Assembly: GCF_000819685.1 (NCBI RefSeq)
Contig: NZ_CDBR01000017.1
Location: forward strand, 1-64,000
Direction of reading: 5' to 3'
Length of the DNA stretch: 64,000 nt
From: Aeromonas allosaccharophila
GTDB taxonomy: Bacteria > Pseudomonadota > Gammaproteobacteria > Enterobacterales > Aeromonadaceae
In this document: piece after piece, positions 9,139-18,861 of the stretch
Layout of the letters: each line of letters starts with the position of its first letter
How positions within the stretch are numbered: the stretch's first letter is position 1
Notes under the pieces: generated by a model
The model's input: only the letters and a program-made list of their open reading frames with translations
Database searches by the model: none
Told to the model about the DNA's origin: nothing
Translations under genes and position numbers: made by a program

Positions 9139-9315
9139 TCAGGTGGTCTTTTCCAGATGGTTCTGGTAAATCTGCTGCCACTTGTCCAGTTCGTTTTCAT
9201 CACCCTGTTGCTGCCAGAACTCGCAGATGGAACTCGCCATCTCGCATGCCATGGCGTGGTCACCGTCACGGCGACTCATCAGGTATTGCCCCAGCCAGCT
9301 TTGATACTGTTTCAT
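9139..9315 (-). CDS. Small protein of unknown function, paralogue of 4628-4804
   Basis: A 58-codon gene whose product begins MKQYQSWLGQYLMSRRDGDH, about 69 percent identical to the product of 4628-4804. Differences are mostly conservative (Leu/Met, Ser/Cys, Lys/Gln), so both copies seem to be under protein-level constraint. The ribosome site (AAGGAG within ATAAGGAGATC) is the same as in the other copy. Two Cys at residues 24 and 31 are present here, but only the second is shared. No signal peptide, membrane segment or recognised domain. The two copies flank dsdA-dsdX-dsdC as an outer frame, both on the minus strand. Confidence 0.75.
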   Translation of the reverse strand: MKQYQSWLGQYLMSRRDGDHAMACEMASSICEFWQQQGDENELDKWQQIYQNHLEKTT

Positions 9316-9625
9316 TGCAGATCTCCTTATCTATTTAACCCTTGATACTGCTGCTGTGGGCCACCCGTCCTGCAGTGTTGCACCACACTCCACCTTCGCC
9401 GCGCGCTGCTTGTTATCGCCTCGCTTGTTGTCAATCAGGACAGATAGCGTATGAGAAATCGGCGAAAGTGTTAAAAATTGGCCACCACTTTATCACAAAA
9501 TGGTGTGAGATGCAGGCTTTGGGGCCAATTGAGTTATAAGCGTGAGCTGAGTATCCCGACATAACGACAGAGATTGACGGAGAGTATCGGCACGCAACGT
9601 GTGCCACGAGCAGGCGTGTAAGCCG
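9316..9625. other. Non-coding region between the small gene and nlpC
   Basis: Holds the leader and probable promoter of the small gene. The 90 bases next to nlpC show no strong terminator. No other gene is visible. Confidence 0.35.
9483..9500 (-). promoter_or_regulatory. Putative extended -10 promoter of the small gene 9139-9315
   Basis: Minus-strand TTTGTGATAAAGTGG: TGn followed by TAAAGT (9487-9492), 172 bases before the start codon. It matches the element at 4976-4992 in sequence and position. Confidence 0.45.
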
Positions 9626-10075
9626 TTACTGGGTCACCCGACGCGCCTGCCAGTAGCGGCTGTTCCAGTAGACGTTGTCGAGGCGCGAGCGGATCACCCC
9701 CTTGCTGGTGGAGGCGTGGATAAACTCGCCGGCACCGGTGTAGACCCCCACATGGTACTGCTGCCAGCCGGTCTTGAAGAAGACCAGATCCCCGTGTTGC
9801 AGCCGGTAGCGATCCACCGGTTTGCCGATGCTGGCCTGGGATTCGGTGGTTCTTGGCAGGTTGAAGCCCAGCACCTGACTGTAGGCGAGCTGGGTGAAGG
9901 CGGAGCAGTCGAGCCCGGCGCGGCTGGCGCCGCCCATCCGGTAGGGAACACCGCGCCACTGCTGGTAGAAGCCATCAAAGGCACTGCTCTGCCGGGGGGC
10001 CGGAGGGGGCTCCGGCGTGCTGGAGCAGGCGGCCAGCAACAGAGTCAGCAGGGATAGCAGCAGTGTGCGATACAT
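9626..10075 (-). CDS. nlpC: NlpC/P60-family lipoprotein peptidase
   Basis: A 149-aa lipoprotein with signal MYRTLLLSLLTLLLAACSS (lipidated Cys17) and an NlpC/P60 papain-like domain. The catalytic set is Cys57 in LDCSAF, His108 in HVGVY and His120 in FIHAST. The C-terminal ASTSKGV-SR-DNVYW block is very like E. coli NlpC. Such enzymes cleave peptidoglycan stem peptides or cross-links from the envelope side. The start at 10075 is preferred over an upstream in-frame start at 10105 because it gives a normal lipoprotein signal and has GAGAG 5 bases upstream. Confidence 0.85.
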   Translation of the reverse strand: MYRTLLLSLLTLLLAACSSTPEPPPAPRQSSAFDGFYQQWRGVPYRMGGASRAGLDCSAFTQLAYSQVLGFNLPRTTESQASIGKPVDRYRLQHGDLVFFKTGWQQYHVGVYTGAGEFIHASTSKGVIRSRLDNVYWNSRYWQARRVTQ

Positions 10076-10237
10076 CGGGGCTCTCTCCACGGACGGATCT
10101 ACCAAACGAGATATTCATCGCGCGCCAGTTTCTGCGACACCGTTTTGGCTACAGGCGCTGGCGCGACAACTTTTCCATCATAAACAGGGATCTGGCTTCA
10201 TACCTAGTCTCTGGAGGGAAAAATGTGGCGGGGGATT

Positions 10238-10264
10238 GAAAAACGCCAGCCCGGGGGCTGGCGC
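10238..10264 (-). terminator. Intrinsic terminator of oxyR
   Basis: GCGCCAGCC/GGCTGGCG-type hairpin immediately after the oxyR stop, followed on the minus strand by a run of five T. Confidence 0.85.
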
Positions 10265-10270
10265 TTGCTG

Positions 10271-11179
10271 TCACTCGCAGTGGCTGACCAGCGGGGTCAG
10301 CAGCTCGGCCAGCTTGTAGAAGGTCTGCACCCGGGTGGTACTGGGGCGCCAGACCAGACCGATCTCGCGATAGGGGGTCTCTCCCGGCAGCGGGATGGCC
10401 ACCAGATCGGAGTTGGCAAGAATGCCGGCATCGATGGCCATCTGCGGAAGGAAGGTGGTGCCGAGACCCGCTTCCACCATCTGCACCAGGGTGTGCAGGC
10501 TGGTGGCGGCGAACGGGTTGATCTTGCTCTTGTCCCGCAGGCGACAGGCGCTCACCGCATGTTCGGTGAGGCAGTGCTCCCGCTCCAGCAGGAAGATGCT
10601 CTGGTTGGGCAGTTCCTTGTAGTCGAACGGGGTATGCAGACCGGCCGCCATGCTGGCGGGCATCACCATGTGGAACGGATCCTGACCGACGGTCTTGCAG
10701 TGAAATCCGCCGATCTCGATGGGCAGGGCGAGGATCAGCAGATCGAGCTGACCCTGTTCCAGCTGCTTGAGCAGGTTGCTGGTGGTGTCTTCACGCAGCA
10801 ACAATTCGAGGTCAGGATAGGTCTTGCTGCACTCTTTGAGCAGCTTGCTGAGCAGGAAGGGGGCAATCGTGGGAATACAGCCAAGGCGCACTGTGCCCTG
10901 CATCACGCCACCCTGATGTTGACCGAGCTCCATCAGATCCCGTGCATCGGAGAGCAAATTGCGAGCGCGCTCGACGATTTCCATGCCGACCGGGGTCATA
11001 ATGAAGCTCTTGTGATCCCGCTCCACCAGTTGCAGGTTCATCATGTCCTCCAGCGTCTGGATCCCGGTACTCAGGGTCGACTGGCTGACATGACAGGCCT
11101 TGGCGGCGCGGTTGAAGTTCTTGTGCTCATCGAGAGCGACCAGATATTGCAGCTGTTTGAGACTGGGCCAACGTTGCAT
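10271..11179 (-). CDS. oxyR: Hydrogen-peroxide-sensing LysR regulator OxyR
   Basis: A 302-aa LysR-type regulator. The helix-turn-helix covers roughly residues 7-65 (QYLVALDEHKNFNRAA, CHVSQSTLSTGIQTLED). The redox-active cysteines are Cys203 and Cys212, with the same 9-residue spacing as Cys199/Cys208 of E. coli OxyR, in the context EREHCLTEH-VSACRL. Oxidation to a disulfide turns the protein into an activator of peroxide defence genes. It is divergent from a 2-Cys peroxiredoxin gene, the expected target, with 146 bases between them. Confidence 0.93.
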   Translation of the reverse strand: MQRWPSLKQLQYLVALDEHKNFNRAAKACHVSQSTLSTGIQTLEDMMNLQLVERDHKSFIMTPVGMEIVERARNLLSDARDLMELGQHQGGVMQGTVRLGCIPTIAPFLLSKLLKECSKTYPDLELLLREDTTSNLLKQLEQGQLDLLILALPIEIGGFHCKTVGQDPFHMVMPASMAAGLHTPFDYKELPNQSIFLLEREHCLTEHAVSACRLRDKSKINPFAATSLHTLVQMVEAGLGTTFLPQMAIDAGILANSDLVAIPLPGETPYREIGLVWRPSTTRVQTFYKLAELLTPLVSHCE

Positions 11180-11189
11180 AGAAAAACCC

Positions 11190-11227
11190 GATTGATGCTA
11201 TCTATTTAATTTGATTTAACTAATCTA
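11190..11227. promoter_or_regulatory. Repeated dyad in the oxyR-peroxiredoxin intergenic region
   Basis: Two copies of GAT-N7-ATC at 11190-11202 and 11213-11225, 23 bases apart, each continuing into TCTA. The arrangement (two dyads two helical turns apart) recalls a site for a LysR-type tetramer such as OxyR. The half-sites do not fit the E. coli ATAG-N7-CTAT spacing, so the assignment is tentative. Confidence 0.3.
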
Positions 11228-11325
11228 CCACCGGGTCTATAGTTTGTCGCTTGAATTAGATGGACTTGGCTCTAGGTAGCCCAATCCTCACCGGATTGTT
11301 CACTTCACATAAAGAGGAATTGAAT

Positions 11326-11928
11326 ATGGTATTGGTAGGCCGTCCCGCACCCGATTTTACCGCCGCTGCTGTTCTGGGTAATGGCGAGATCGTTGATTCA
11401 TTCAACCTGTCATCCCACATCAAAGGCAAAGCTGCCGTTGTCTTCTTCTATCCGCTCGATTTCACCTTCGTCTGCCCGTCCGAGCTGATTGCCTTCGATC
11501 ACCGTTATGAAGAGTTCCAGAAGCGTGGCGTGGAAGTGATCGGTGTTTCCATCGATTCCCAGTTCTCCCACAACGCATGGCGCAATACCAAAGTGGAAGA
11601 TGGCGGTATCGGTCAGGTCAAGTACCCGCTGATCGCCGACGTGAAACACGAAATCTGCAAAGCCTATGACGTTGAACATCCGGAAGCTGGTGTGGCGTTC
11701 CGTGGCTCCTTCCTGATCGACAAGAACGGTGTCGTTCGTCATCAGGTTGTCAACGATCTGCCGCTGGGCCGCAACATCGATGAGATGCTGCGCATGGTCG
11801 ATGCCCTGCAATTCCACGAAGAGCACGGCGAAGTGTGCCCGGCTCAGTGGGAAAAAGGCAAAAAAGGTATGCAAGCCTCTCCGGATGGCGTTGCCAAGTA
11901 CCTGTCCGAGAATGCTGACTCCCTGTAA
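11326..11928 (+). CDS. Typical 2-Cys peroxiredoxin (AhpC/TSA family)
   Basis: A 200-aa thiol peroxidase reducing H2O2 and organic hydroperoxides. The peroxidatic Cys50 is in DFTFVCPSEL and the resolving Cys171 in GEVCPAQW, with a GGIG motif at 93-96. The C-terminal YF motif that usually goes with peroxide-sensitive peroxiredoxins is absent; the protein ends ENADSL. The ATG at 11326 has an AAGAGGAA ribosome site and gives the family N-terminus, so the longer frame from 11260 is rejected. It lies next to oxyR and is probably OxyR-induced. No dedicated reductase gene (ahpF) is adjacent. Confidence 0.92.
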   Translation: MVLVGRPAPDFTAAAVLGNGEIVDSFNLSSHIKGKAAVVFFYPLDFTFVCPSELIAFDHRYEEFQKRGVEVIGVSIDSQFSHNAWRNTKVEDGGIGQVKYPLIADVKHEICKAYDVEHPEAGVAFRGSFLIDKNGVVRHQVVNDLPLGRNIDEMLRMVDALQFHEEHGEVCPAQWEKGKKGMQASPDGVAKYLSENADSL

Positions 11929-11949
11929 TCGGGTCGCACTCTGCGTGAA

Positions 11950-11977
11950 GAACCGGCGCCTTGGCGCCGGTTTTTTT
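11950..11977 (+). terminator. Intrinsic terminator of the peroxiredoxin gene
   Basis: AACCGGCG/CGCCGGTT hairpin followed by seven T, 20 bases after the stop. Confidence 0.9.
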
Positions 11978-12022
11978 ATACCTGCGATTTACCTATCCCC
12001 TGACATAGCGGTCACACTCTTC

Positions 12023-12069
12023 TCGCTCCTTCGCTCCTTCGCTCCTTCGCTCCTTCGCTCCTTCGCTCC
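12023..12069. repeat. Octamer tandem repeat TCGCTCCT, about six copies
   Basis: Five exact copies plus a seven-base sixth copy of TCGCTCCT, in a non-coding stretch between the convergent peroxiredoxin and ATP-grasp genes. No genuine gene crosses it. Reading frames over it give low-complexity peptides. Such arrays often vary in copy number between strains. Confidence 0.95.
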
Positions 12070-12171
12070 ACGCTATTCCAAGCTGCTGTTCGCTGGCGCA
12101 CTCGCCGTTTCGGGATGAGATGCTGACCCTATGGTTGGGAACGGGATGGGCCGACAGACAAACATGAGCCA

Positions 12172-12200
12172 TAAAAAAAAAGCGCGCCATAGGCGCGCTC
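12172..12200 (-). terminator. Intrinsic terminator of the ATP-grasp operon
   Basis: GAGCGCGCC/GGCGCGCT hairpin followed on the minus strand by nine T, 19 bases after the stop of the ATP-grasp gene. Confidence 0.92.
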
Positions 12201-12218
12201 AGTTCACAAGCAGAGGCG

Positions 12219-13184
12219 TTACTCCTCAAAGATCCCGAAGTGATCCTTGGCGAAATTGACCCGCTGCTCCACGTTCATCTTCACCTGGCCCAGCTTCTCG
12301 ATGGTCTTGAGATTGGGCACCAGGCCGCGACCGTTGGCGATTTGAATGGCCAGACCCGGGCGGGCGTTGAGCTCCAGCAGCATGGGGCCGCGGAACTTGT
12401 CCAGCACCATGTCTGTTCCGATATAGCCCAGACCCGACATCTCGTAGCAGGAGGCAGCCAGGGTGAGCAGGGTATCCCAGTGGGGCACCTTGAGCTCATA
12501 GAGATCGAGGCCGGTATCCGGGTGGTGACGCAGCGGATTGCCAAACTGCACCGCCCGCAGGGCACGACCGGTACGCAGGCACAGACCCACCCCCACGGCG
12601 CCCTGGTGCAGGTTCGCCTTGCCGTCCGAGGCGGCGGTGGAGAGGCGCATCATCGCCATCACCGGGAACCCCTTGAAGATGATGACCCGGGCATCGGGTA
12701 CCCCTTCGAAGGAGTAACCGTCGAACACATCATCAAAGTTGATGAGGCCTTCGACCAGCGCCACGTCTGGCTTGCCGCCCAGCGAATAGAGCCCCGCCAG
12801 AATGTTGGAGACATGGCGCTCCAGATCCTGACCGGTAGAGGCGCTGCCATTGGGCTTGTAGAAGAGGCCATTTTCCTGACGCAGGATCACCAGGATCCCC
12901 TTGCCGCCCGAGCCACGGGCCGGCTTGATGCAGAAGCCCGGCCAATCTTTGACCAGCTCGGTGATGCGACCCACATCGTGCTGGGCACGGATGGTGCCGA
13001 TAAGCTCCGGCACGGTGACCCCTGCATCCAGCGCAATCCGCTTGGTCTGCAGCTTGTCATCCACCAGCGGGTAGAGGCTGCGCGGATTGTAGCGGCTGAT
13101 GTAGGAGTGGTTGCGCTTGTTCATGCCGAGGATGCCTGATTGGGACAGGCTCCACGGGGTGGTGTATTTTTCCCAGAACCACAT
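12219..13184 (-). CDS. Alpha-L-glutamate ligase-like ATP-grasp protein
   Basis: A 321-aa cytoplasmic ATP-grasp enzyme related to RimK. The ATP-binding glycine-rich segment KPARGSGGKG is at 87-96. The magnesium-binding ELNARPG is at 271-277, near the end of the fold. RimK-type enzymes add glutamate or other amino acids to a protein or small-molecule carboxylate; the substrate here is unknown. It is the last gene of a tight three-gene operon, with 3 bases separating it from the membrane transglutaminase-like gene before it. An intrinsic terminator follows. Family assignment is firm, function is not. Confidence 0.85.
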   Translation of the reverse strand: MWFWEKYTTPWSLSQSGILGMNKRNHSYISRYNPRSLYPLVDDKLQTKRIALDAGVTVPELIGTIRAQHDVGRITELVKDWPGFCIKPARGSGGKGILVILRQENGLFYKPNGSASTGQDLERHVSNILAGLYSLGGKPDVALVEGLINFDDVFDGYSFEGVPDARVIIFKGFPVMAMMRLSTAASDGKANLHQGAVGVGLCLRTGRALRAVQFGNPLRHHPDTGLDLYELKVPHWDTLLTLAASCYEMSGLGYIGTDMVLDKFRGPMLLELNARPGLAIQIANGRGLVPNLKTIEKLGQVKMNVEQRVNFAKDHFGIFEE

Positions 13185-13187
13185 CGG

Positions 13188-14726
13188 TTACTTGTCCTTA
13201 CCCGGGGTGACGCCAGATTTCATCTCGTCCACCAGCGGCTTGAAGCGCTTCAGTTCGCTCAGCTTGTAGCCGGTGTAGTTACCCATCAACAGTACGGTCG
13301 CCATCAGCACCAGCTGCAGGCCGAGGAAGTTGAAGGTGAGGTGACGGATCAGCTCGTTATCCATGGCCAGATAGGCGATGACGGCAACCAGCAGAGAGCC
13401 ACCACCCTGGCGGAACACCTCTTTCGGGCCCTCTTCTTCCCACAGGATGGACATCCGTTCGATGGTCCAGGAGAGGATGATCATCGGGAAGAAGGTGATC
13501 TTCATCCCGTCGGTCAGCCCCAGCTTGAAGGCGAACGCGGAGAAGATACCGATCATCGAGATAACCATGATGATGATGGCCGATATTCGGGCGACCAGCA
13601 GCAGGTTAAGCCGCGACAGATAGGAACGGATAACAAGACCGGTACCGACGATCAGCAGGAAGCCGATCAGACCGGTGACCAGCGAGGTCTGGATAAAGGC
13701 GACCGCGATCAGCACCGGCATGAAGGTACCGGAGGTCTTGATCCCCACCAGCACCCGCAGGAACACCACCATCAGCACGCCGATCGGGATCAGCAGCAAG
13801 CCCTTGAACAGGGTCTGCTCTTCCAGCGGCAGGCTGTGGATGGAGAAGTTCATCATCTCTGATTTCTCGAACTTCTGCGCCAGCGCCACGCTGACTGGCT
13901 GCTCCTGCTCGATCATCGAGAAGCTGACTCGGGAGTTATGACCACCGGTCACGTCCAGCAGGGCGCCGGAGTTGTATTCCCACAGCAGCAGGTTGGCCGG
14001 ACGGCCCTGCTCACCGGTTTGCGGGTTGAACAGCTTGTAGTCGGTCGGGCTGTTGAACACCTGCAGGTAATCCACCAGCTCCTGACGACGGCGGCCATCT
14101 TCCAGATTCAGGGCATGTACCACGCGGGTCGGCACGTCAGCATTGTTGAGCAGCTCGGCGATCAGGTTGGCGCGGCTCTTGTGCTTTTTCAGCAGCTCGG
14201 CGTTCTGCTCCTGCTTCTCGATCTCCTTGATGATCTCGCGAGTCAGGGTGTAGCCATCGGCAGAGCGCTCCTGCGCCCGCTCGAGGATCTGCTTCATCGC
14301 GGTGGCATAAGGCTCACTCTCGATCTGCTTCTCGATGGCGGGCGGCTGCGGATTGGCCGCCGGTTTGGCATGGGCATCCGCCATCATGTCGACGCGGTAG
14401 TAGAGCTCCTGACGGCCAGAGGCGGTGCGGATGGACCACTCGGCGCGGGCATCGCCATCTTTCTCGACAAAGGAGAGACCGTAGCCGGGGCTGGCGGCGT
14501 TCTCGTTCATCAGGGTGAAACCGGGCTGGGTGCCCGGAATGGCCAGGGAGGCGATCACCGGATCACCGGTCGCCTCGAACTCCAGCTTGGCTTCGATGGA
14601 CCAGATCTGGCGCTTTTCACCGGGCGTCAGCGGCACATCCAACGCGATATGGTGATAGATCGTCATCCCCAGGCCGACAATGTACAGCAGGGCTACCAGC
14701 AAATAGAACGGCTTACGGGAAACCAT
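13188..14726 (-). CDS. Inactive transglutaminase-like protein with seven C-terminal membrane helices
   Basis: A 512-aa inner-membrane protein. An N-terminal membrane segment (about residues 8-28) is followed by a long soluble stretch of about 300 residues that should be periplasmic and carries a transglutaminase-like fold (LLNNADVPTRVVHALNLEDG is the recognisable core). From about residue 315 to 505 there is a dense run of hydrophobic helices. The Cys-His-Asp triad of active transglutaminases is not evident, which fits the family known as inactive transglutaminase fused to 7 TM helices. It lies 3 bases from its neighbours on both sides in the operon. Function unknown. Confidence 0.82.
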   Translation of the reverse strand: MVSRKPFYLLVALLYIVGLGMTIYHHIALDVPLTPGEKRQIWSIEAKLEFEATGDPVIASLAIPGTQPGFTLMNENAASPGYGLSFVEKDGDARAEWSIRTASGRQELYYRVDMMADAHAKPAANPQPPAIEKQIESEPYATAMKQILERAQERSADGYTLTREIIKEIEKQEQNAELLKKHKSRANLIAELLNNADVPTRVVHALNLEDGRRRQELVDYLQVFNSPTDYKLFNPQTGEQGRPANLLLWEYNSGALLDVTGGHNSRVSFSMIEQEQPVSVALAQKFEKSEMMNFSIHSLPLEEQTLFKGLLLIPIGVLMVVFLRVLVGIKTSGTFMPVLIAVAFIQTSLVTGLIGFLLIVGTGLVIRSYLSRLNLLLVARISAIIIMVISMIGIFSAFAFKLGLTDGMKITFFPMIILSWTIERMSILWEEEGPKEVFRQGGGSLLVAVIAYLAMDNELIRHLTFNFLGLQLVLMATVLLMGNYTGYKLSELKRFKPLVDEMKSGVTPGKDK

Positions 14727-14729
14727 GGA

Positions 14730-15518
14730 TTATTTCACATCCTTGAGCTTGGGTTTGGGTTGGATATATTCGCGGGCCACATCAACCACGGCGATGTCTT
14801 TCAAAAATTCGCGACCCAGCAGCACAGGGAAGGTCATGTCGCTACGGTCTTTCAGGGTAAATTCGGCTTTCTCGGTCATGTCGCCAATGCGCACGGCCAG
14901 ACGCACCACCGGACGGCGGTCAAGATCGTCGGCAGAGGCCTGACGCACCCGCACGTGACGTACCAGCGGCGCTTCGATCTGGATCTTGTCGTCCACATCC
15001 TGATGGCTCAGGAAGAAGCGCACCCAGTTTTTGCCGTTGCGCTCGAAAATGGTGATCTCCTGCGCACTGATGGAGGAGGTGGTCGCACCGGTATCGACCC
15101 GTGCCTGGAAGGCGTCGTTGGCGGCATCAACCCAGATCCACTCTGCTTCACCGACCATCAGCTTGCCATCGATGGTGTGACCCTGATTGGGGGCCGGGCA
15201 CTTCTCGGTGGGGATGGCCATCGGCTTGGGCGGCTCGGACGGGAGGGTGGCGAGCTTGTGGTCTACTTGCTTGACGGACTCTTTCATATTGGTGACATCT
15301 GTGTTGAGCTGAACCAGCAGGTGCTGTTGCTGCACATACTGCTTCTGTTGCTGTTCCATGGATGTTTGCAGGCGCTGCTCGCTCTGGCTCAGCTCGCTAC
15401 GAAGCTCGGCCAGCGTCAGAGCTGGAACCTGAGGCGCTTTTTCCATATTGACACACCCGCCGAGACTAAGCAGGGAGAGCAGGGTCATTCCTTTTAATTT
15501 GCTTTTCATGTCATTCAT
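14730..15518 (-). CDS. Retropepsin-like ATP-dependent zinc-protease family lipoprotein
   Basis: A 262-aa protein with a lipoprotein-type signal (lipobox SLGGC, Cys22), a predicted coiled coil at about 36-95 rich in Gln and Leu, and a C-terminal domain with VDTGATTSSISA (Asp142-Thr-Gly) and LLGREFL. These are the two signatures of single-domain, dimeric retropepsin-like aspartic peptidases (PF05618). The family carries the inherited name ATP-dependent zinc protease or RimK-like, although the visible motif is that of an aspartic peptidase. First gene of the operon with the transglutaminase-like membrane protein and the ATP-grasp ligase. An alternative start at 15509 is possible. Confidence 0.82.
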   Translation of the reverse strand: MNDMKSKLKGMTLLSLLSLGGCVNMEKAPQVPALTLAELRSELSQSEQRLQTSMEQQQKQYVQQQHLLVQLNTDVTNMKESVKQVDHKLATLPSEPPKPMAIPTEKCPAPNQGHTIDGKLMVGEAEWIWVDAANDAFQARVDTGATTSSISAQEITIFERNGKNWVRFFLSHQDVDDKIQIEAPLVRHVRVRQASADDLDRRPVVRLAVRIGDMTEKAEFTLKDRSDMTFPVLLGREFLKDIAVVDVAREYIQPKPKLKDVK

Positions 15519-15570
15519 TTAACTGTGCTTCCTGGAATGGGGTCAGTGTAACTTCCACAAGCGCCACCGG

Positions 15571-17360
<1,790 letters not shown>

Positions 17361-17566
17361 TCAGAGTAGGTCAATCATCTGTTTACGAACGGGGTGGCTG
17401 GTCATGAAATCCTTTGGACCTGTCCTGTTCGTACGGGCCATGTTCCGGACCCTTACTTGGGGCGGTAGTGTAGAGGATTGATGGCCGTTTGTCTTGACGC
17501 CAGGGCTTGCCTCGCCACAAAAAAGCGCTTTTTTTGCAGCGAAACGATGGCCGCAGAATGGGTTGG

Positions 17567-18415
17567 CTAAAAGCGCAGCACTCCCTGACGCGCGCGATCG
17601 TTTTCCCCCGGCCAGGGGGCCATCTCCTGCTCCAGCAAGCGGGTGATTTGGCGGGCCAATTCCGGTGCCCGGGCGTTGTCGGCAGTATGTATATAGAGGT
17701 AGAGATCTTTCCCCTCCGCGAGCCACTGACGCCAGTGAGGGAGCCAGCTTGGCAGGAAGGGGTGGTTCGCCGCCGGATCCGGCAGGCCGATAAAGCGCAC
17801 CATGGGGGCACTGGCGGTGGCCAGCAGATGCACCGGCAGGCGCGGCTTCTTGCCCTGGGCATCGACAAGGGTCGCCGTGGTTGCTGGCACCGAGAAGAGC
17901 GGGCGGCTATCGAGCATCACCCGGTTGACCCCTTGTTCCATCAGCAGTCGGTTCAATGCCCGCTCGGCCTCCCCCTTGGCGAAGAAGTCGGGGTGGCGCA
18001 CCTCGAGGGCGTAGCGAAACGCCCGCGGCAGCCGCTCGAGAAAGGCCGCCAGTCTGGCCAACCCCTCCGGGCCGAAGCGGGCAGGCAGTTGCAGGGTGAG
18101 CAGCCCCAGCTTGTCGTGTAGCGGCGCAAGCAGCCGAATAAAGTCGGTCACCTGTTTATCTGCGCTCACCAGATCGCTCTGGTGACTGATGGTTTGCGGA
18201 AACTTGAAGTTGAAACGAAAGTGATCGGGAACTGCATCGGCCCAGCGCTGCACCGTATCGGGGGTCGGCAGGGCGTAGAAAGTGGTGTTGCCCTCCACCG
18301 AATTGAACACGGTGGCGTAGTGGGCGAGGTGCTCGGCAGGCTTGGCGCCAAGGCCCAGTAGCTGGCCGGGCCAGCTGGGGTGGGACCACTGTGGCAGGCC
18401 CAAATAGAGGCTCAT
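17567..18415 (-). CDS. yecE: DUF72-family protein YecE
   Basis: A 282-aa TIM-barrel-like DUF72 protein. Conserved blocks LYLGLPQWSHPSW, NSVEGNTTFYALP, FNFKFPQTISHQ, LEVRHPDFFAKGEAE and GVNRVMLDSRP match E. coli YecE (272 aa). Biochemical function is unknown. The start at 18415 is chosen for the family N-terminus and an AAGAGAA ribosome site; an upstream extension of 23 residues has no support. In E. coli yecE also lies between aspS and cmoAB, so the neighbourhood is ancient. Confidence 0.88.
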   Translation of the reverse strand: MSLYLGLPQWSHPSWPGQLLGLGAKPAEHLAHYATVFNSVEGNTTFYALPTPDTVQRWADAVPDHFRFNFKFPQTISHQSDLVSADKQVTDFIRLLAPLHDKLGLLTLQLPARFGPEGLARLAAFLERLPRAFRYALEVRHPDFFAKGEAERALNRLLMEQGVNRVMLDSRPLFSVPATTATLVDAQGKKPRLPVHLLATASAPMVRFIGLPDPAANHPFLPSWLPHWRQWLAEGKDLYLYIHTADNARAPELARQITRLLEQEMAPWPGENDRARQGVLRF

Positions 18416-18537
18416 GGTGGCTATTCTCTTCGCTTTTGGTGCATTCGTGCCGATTTTTTGCCCGCTTTTTGCCATCGAGTGCAAAAAACTGGCGAAAGGA
18501 GGCTGCTGGCCATTTTACCCAAAAGGGGGTTTTCCTC

Positions 18538-18543
18538 TATAAT
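18538..18543 (+). promoter_or_regulatory. Putative -10 box of the zinc-ribbon gene and aspS
   Basis: A perfect TATAAT, 34 bases before the zinc-ribbon ATG. No good -35 box is evident at the usual distance. Confidence 0.4.
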
Positions 18544-18577
18544 GCCAGCCCTTTTGTTTTTCAATTTCTTGTGACCC

Positions 18578-18829
18578 ATGCCTATCTACGAATATCGTTG
18601 CGACGTCTGTGGCCATGAATTGGCAAAACTGCAAAAGCTTTCCGATGCCCCCCTGACCGACTGTCCGGCCTGTAGCAAGCCGAATCTGGTCAAGCTGATA
18701 TCGGCGGCAGGCTTCCGGCTCAAGGGAACCGGATGGTACGAGACTGATTTCAAACCGGGTAAGAAAAAGAATCTGGCCAGCTGTGAGACAGACGGTGCTT
18801 GCCAGTCGTGCCCGGCGGCCCAAGGTTAA
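18578..18829 (+). CDS. FmdB-family zinc-ribbon protein
   Basis: An 83-aa protein. It starts [14 protein letters not shown] and has a CxxC...CxxC zinc ribbon (Cys8, Cys11, Cys29, Cys32), followed by the family motif [15 protein letters not shown] and a Cys-rich tail. FmdB-type ribbons are often called putative regulatory proteins; the real role is unknown. It lies directly upstream of aspS with 32 bases between, probably cotranscribed. Confidence 0.85.
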   Translation: MPIYEYRCDVCGHELAKLQKLSDAPLTDCPACSKPNLVKLISAAGFRLKGTGWYETDFKPGKKKNLASCETDGACQSCPAAQG

Positions 18830-18861
18830 CCGTCTCTCTACAATTTCGAAGGAAGAAGTCC

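Noticed and set aside
17519-17534. AAAAAAGCGCTTTTTT palindrome downstream of yecE as terminator
   Set aside because: The GC part is only four bases with no loop. It may help termination but is too weak to list as a terminator.
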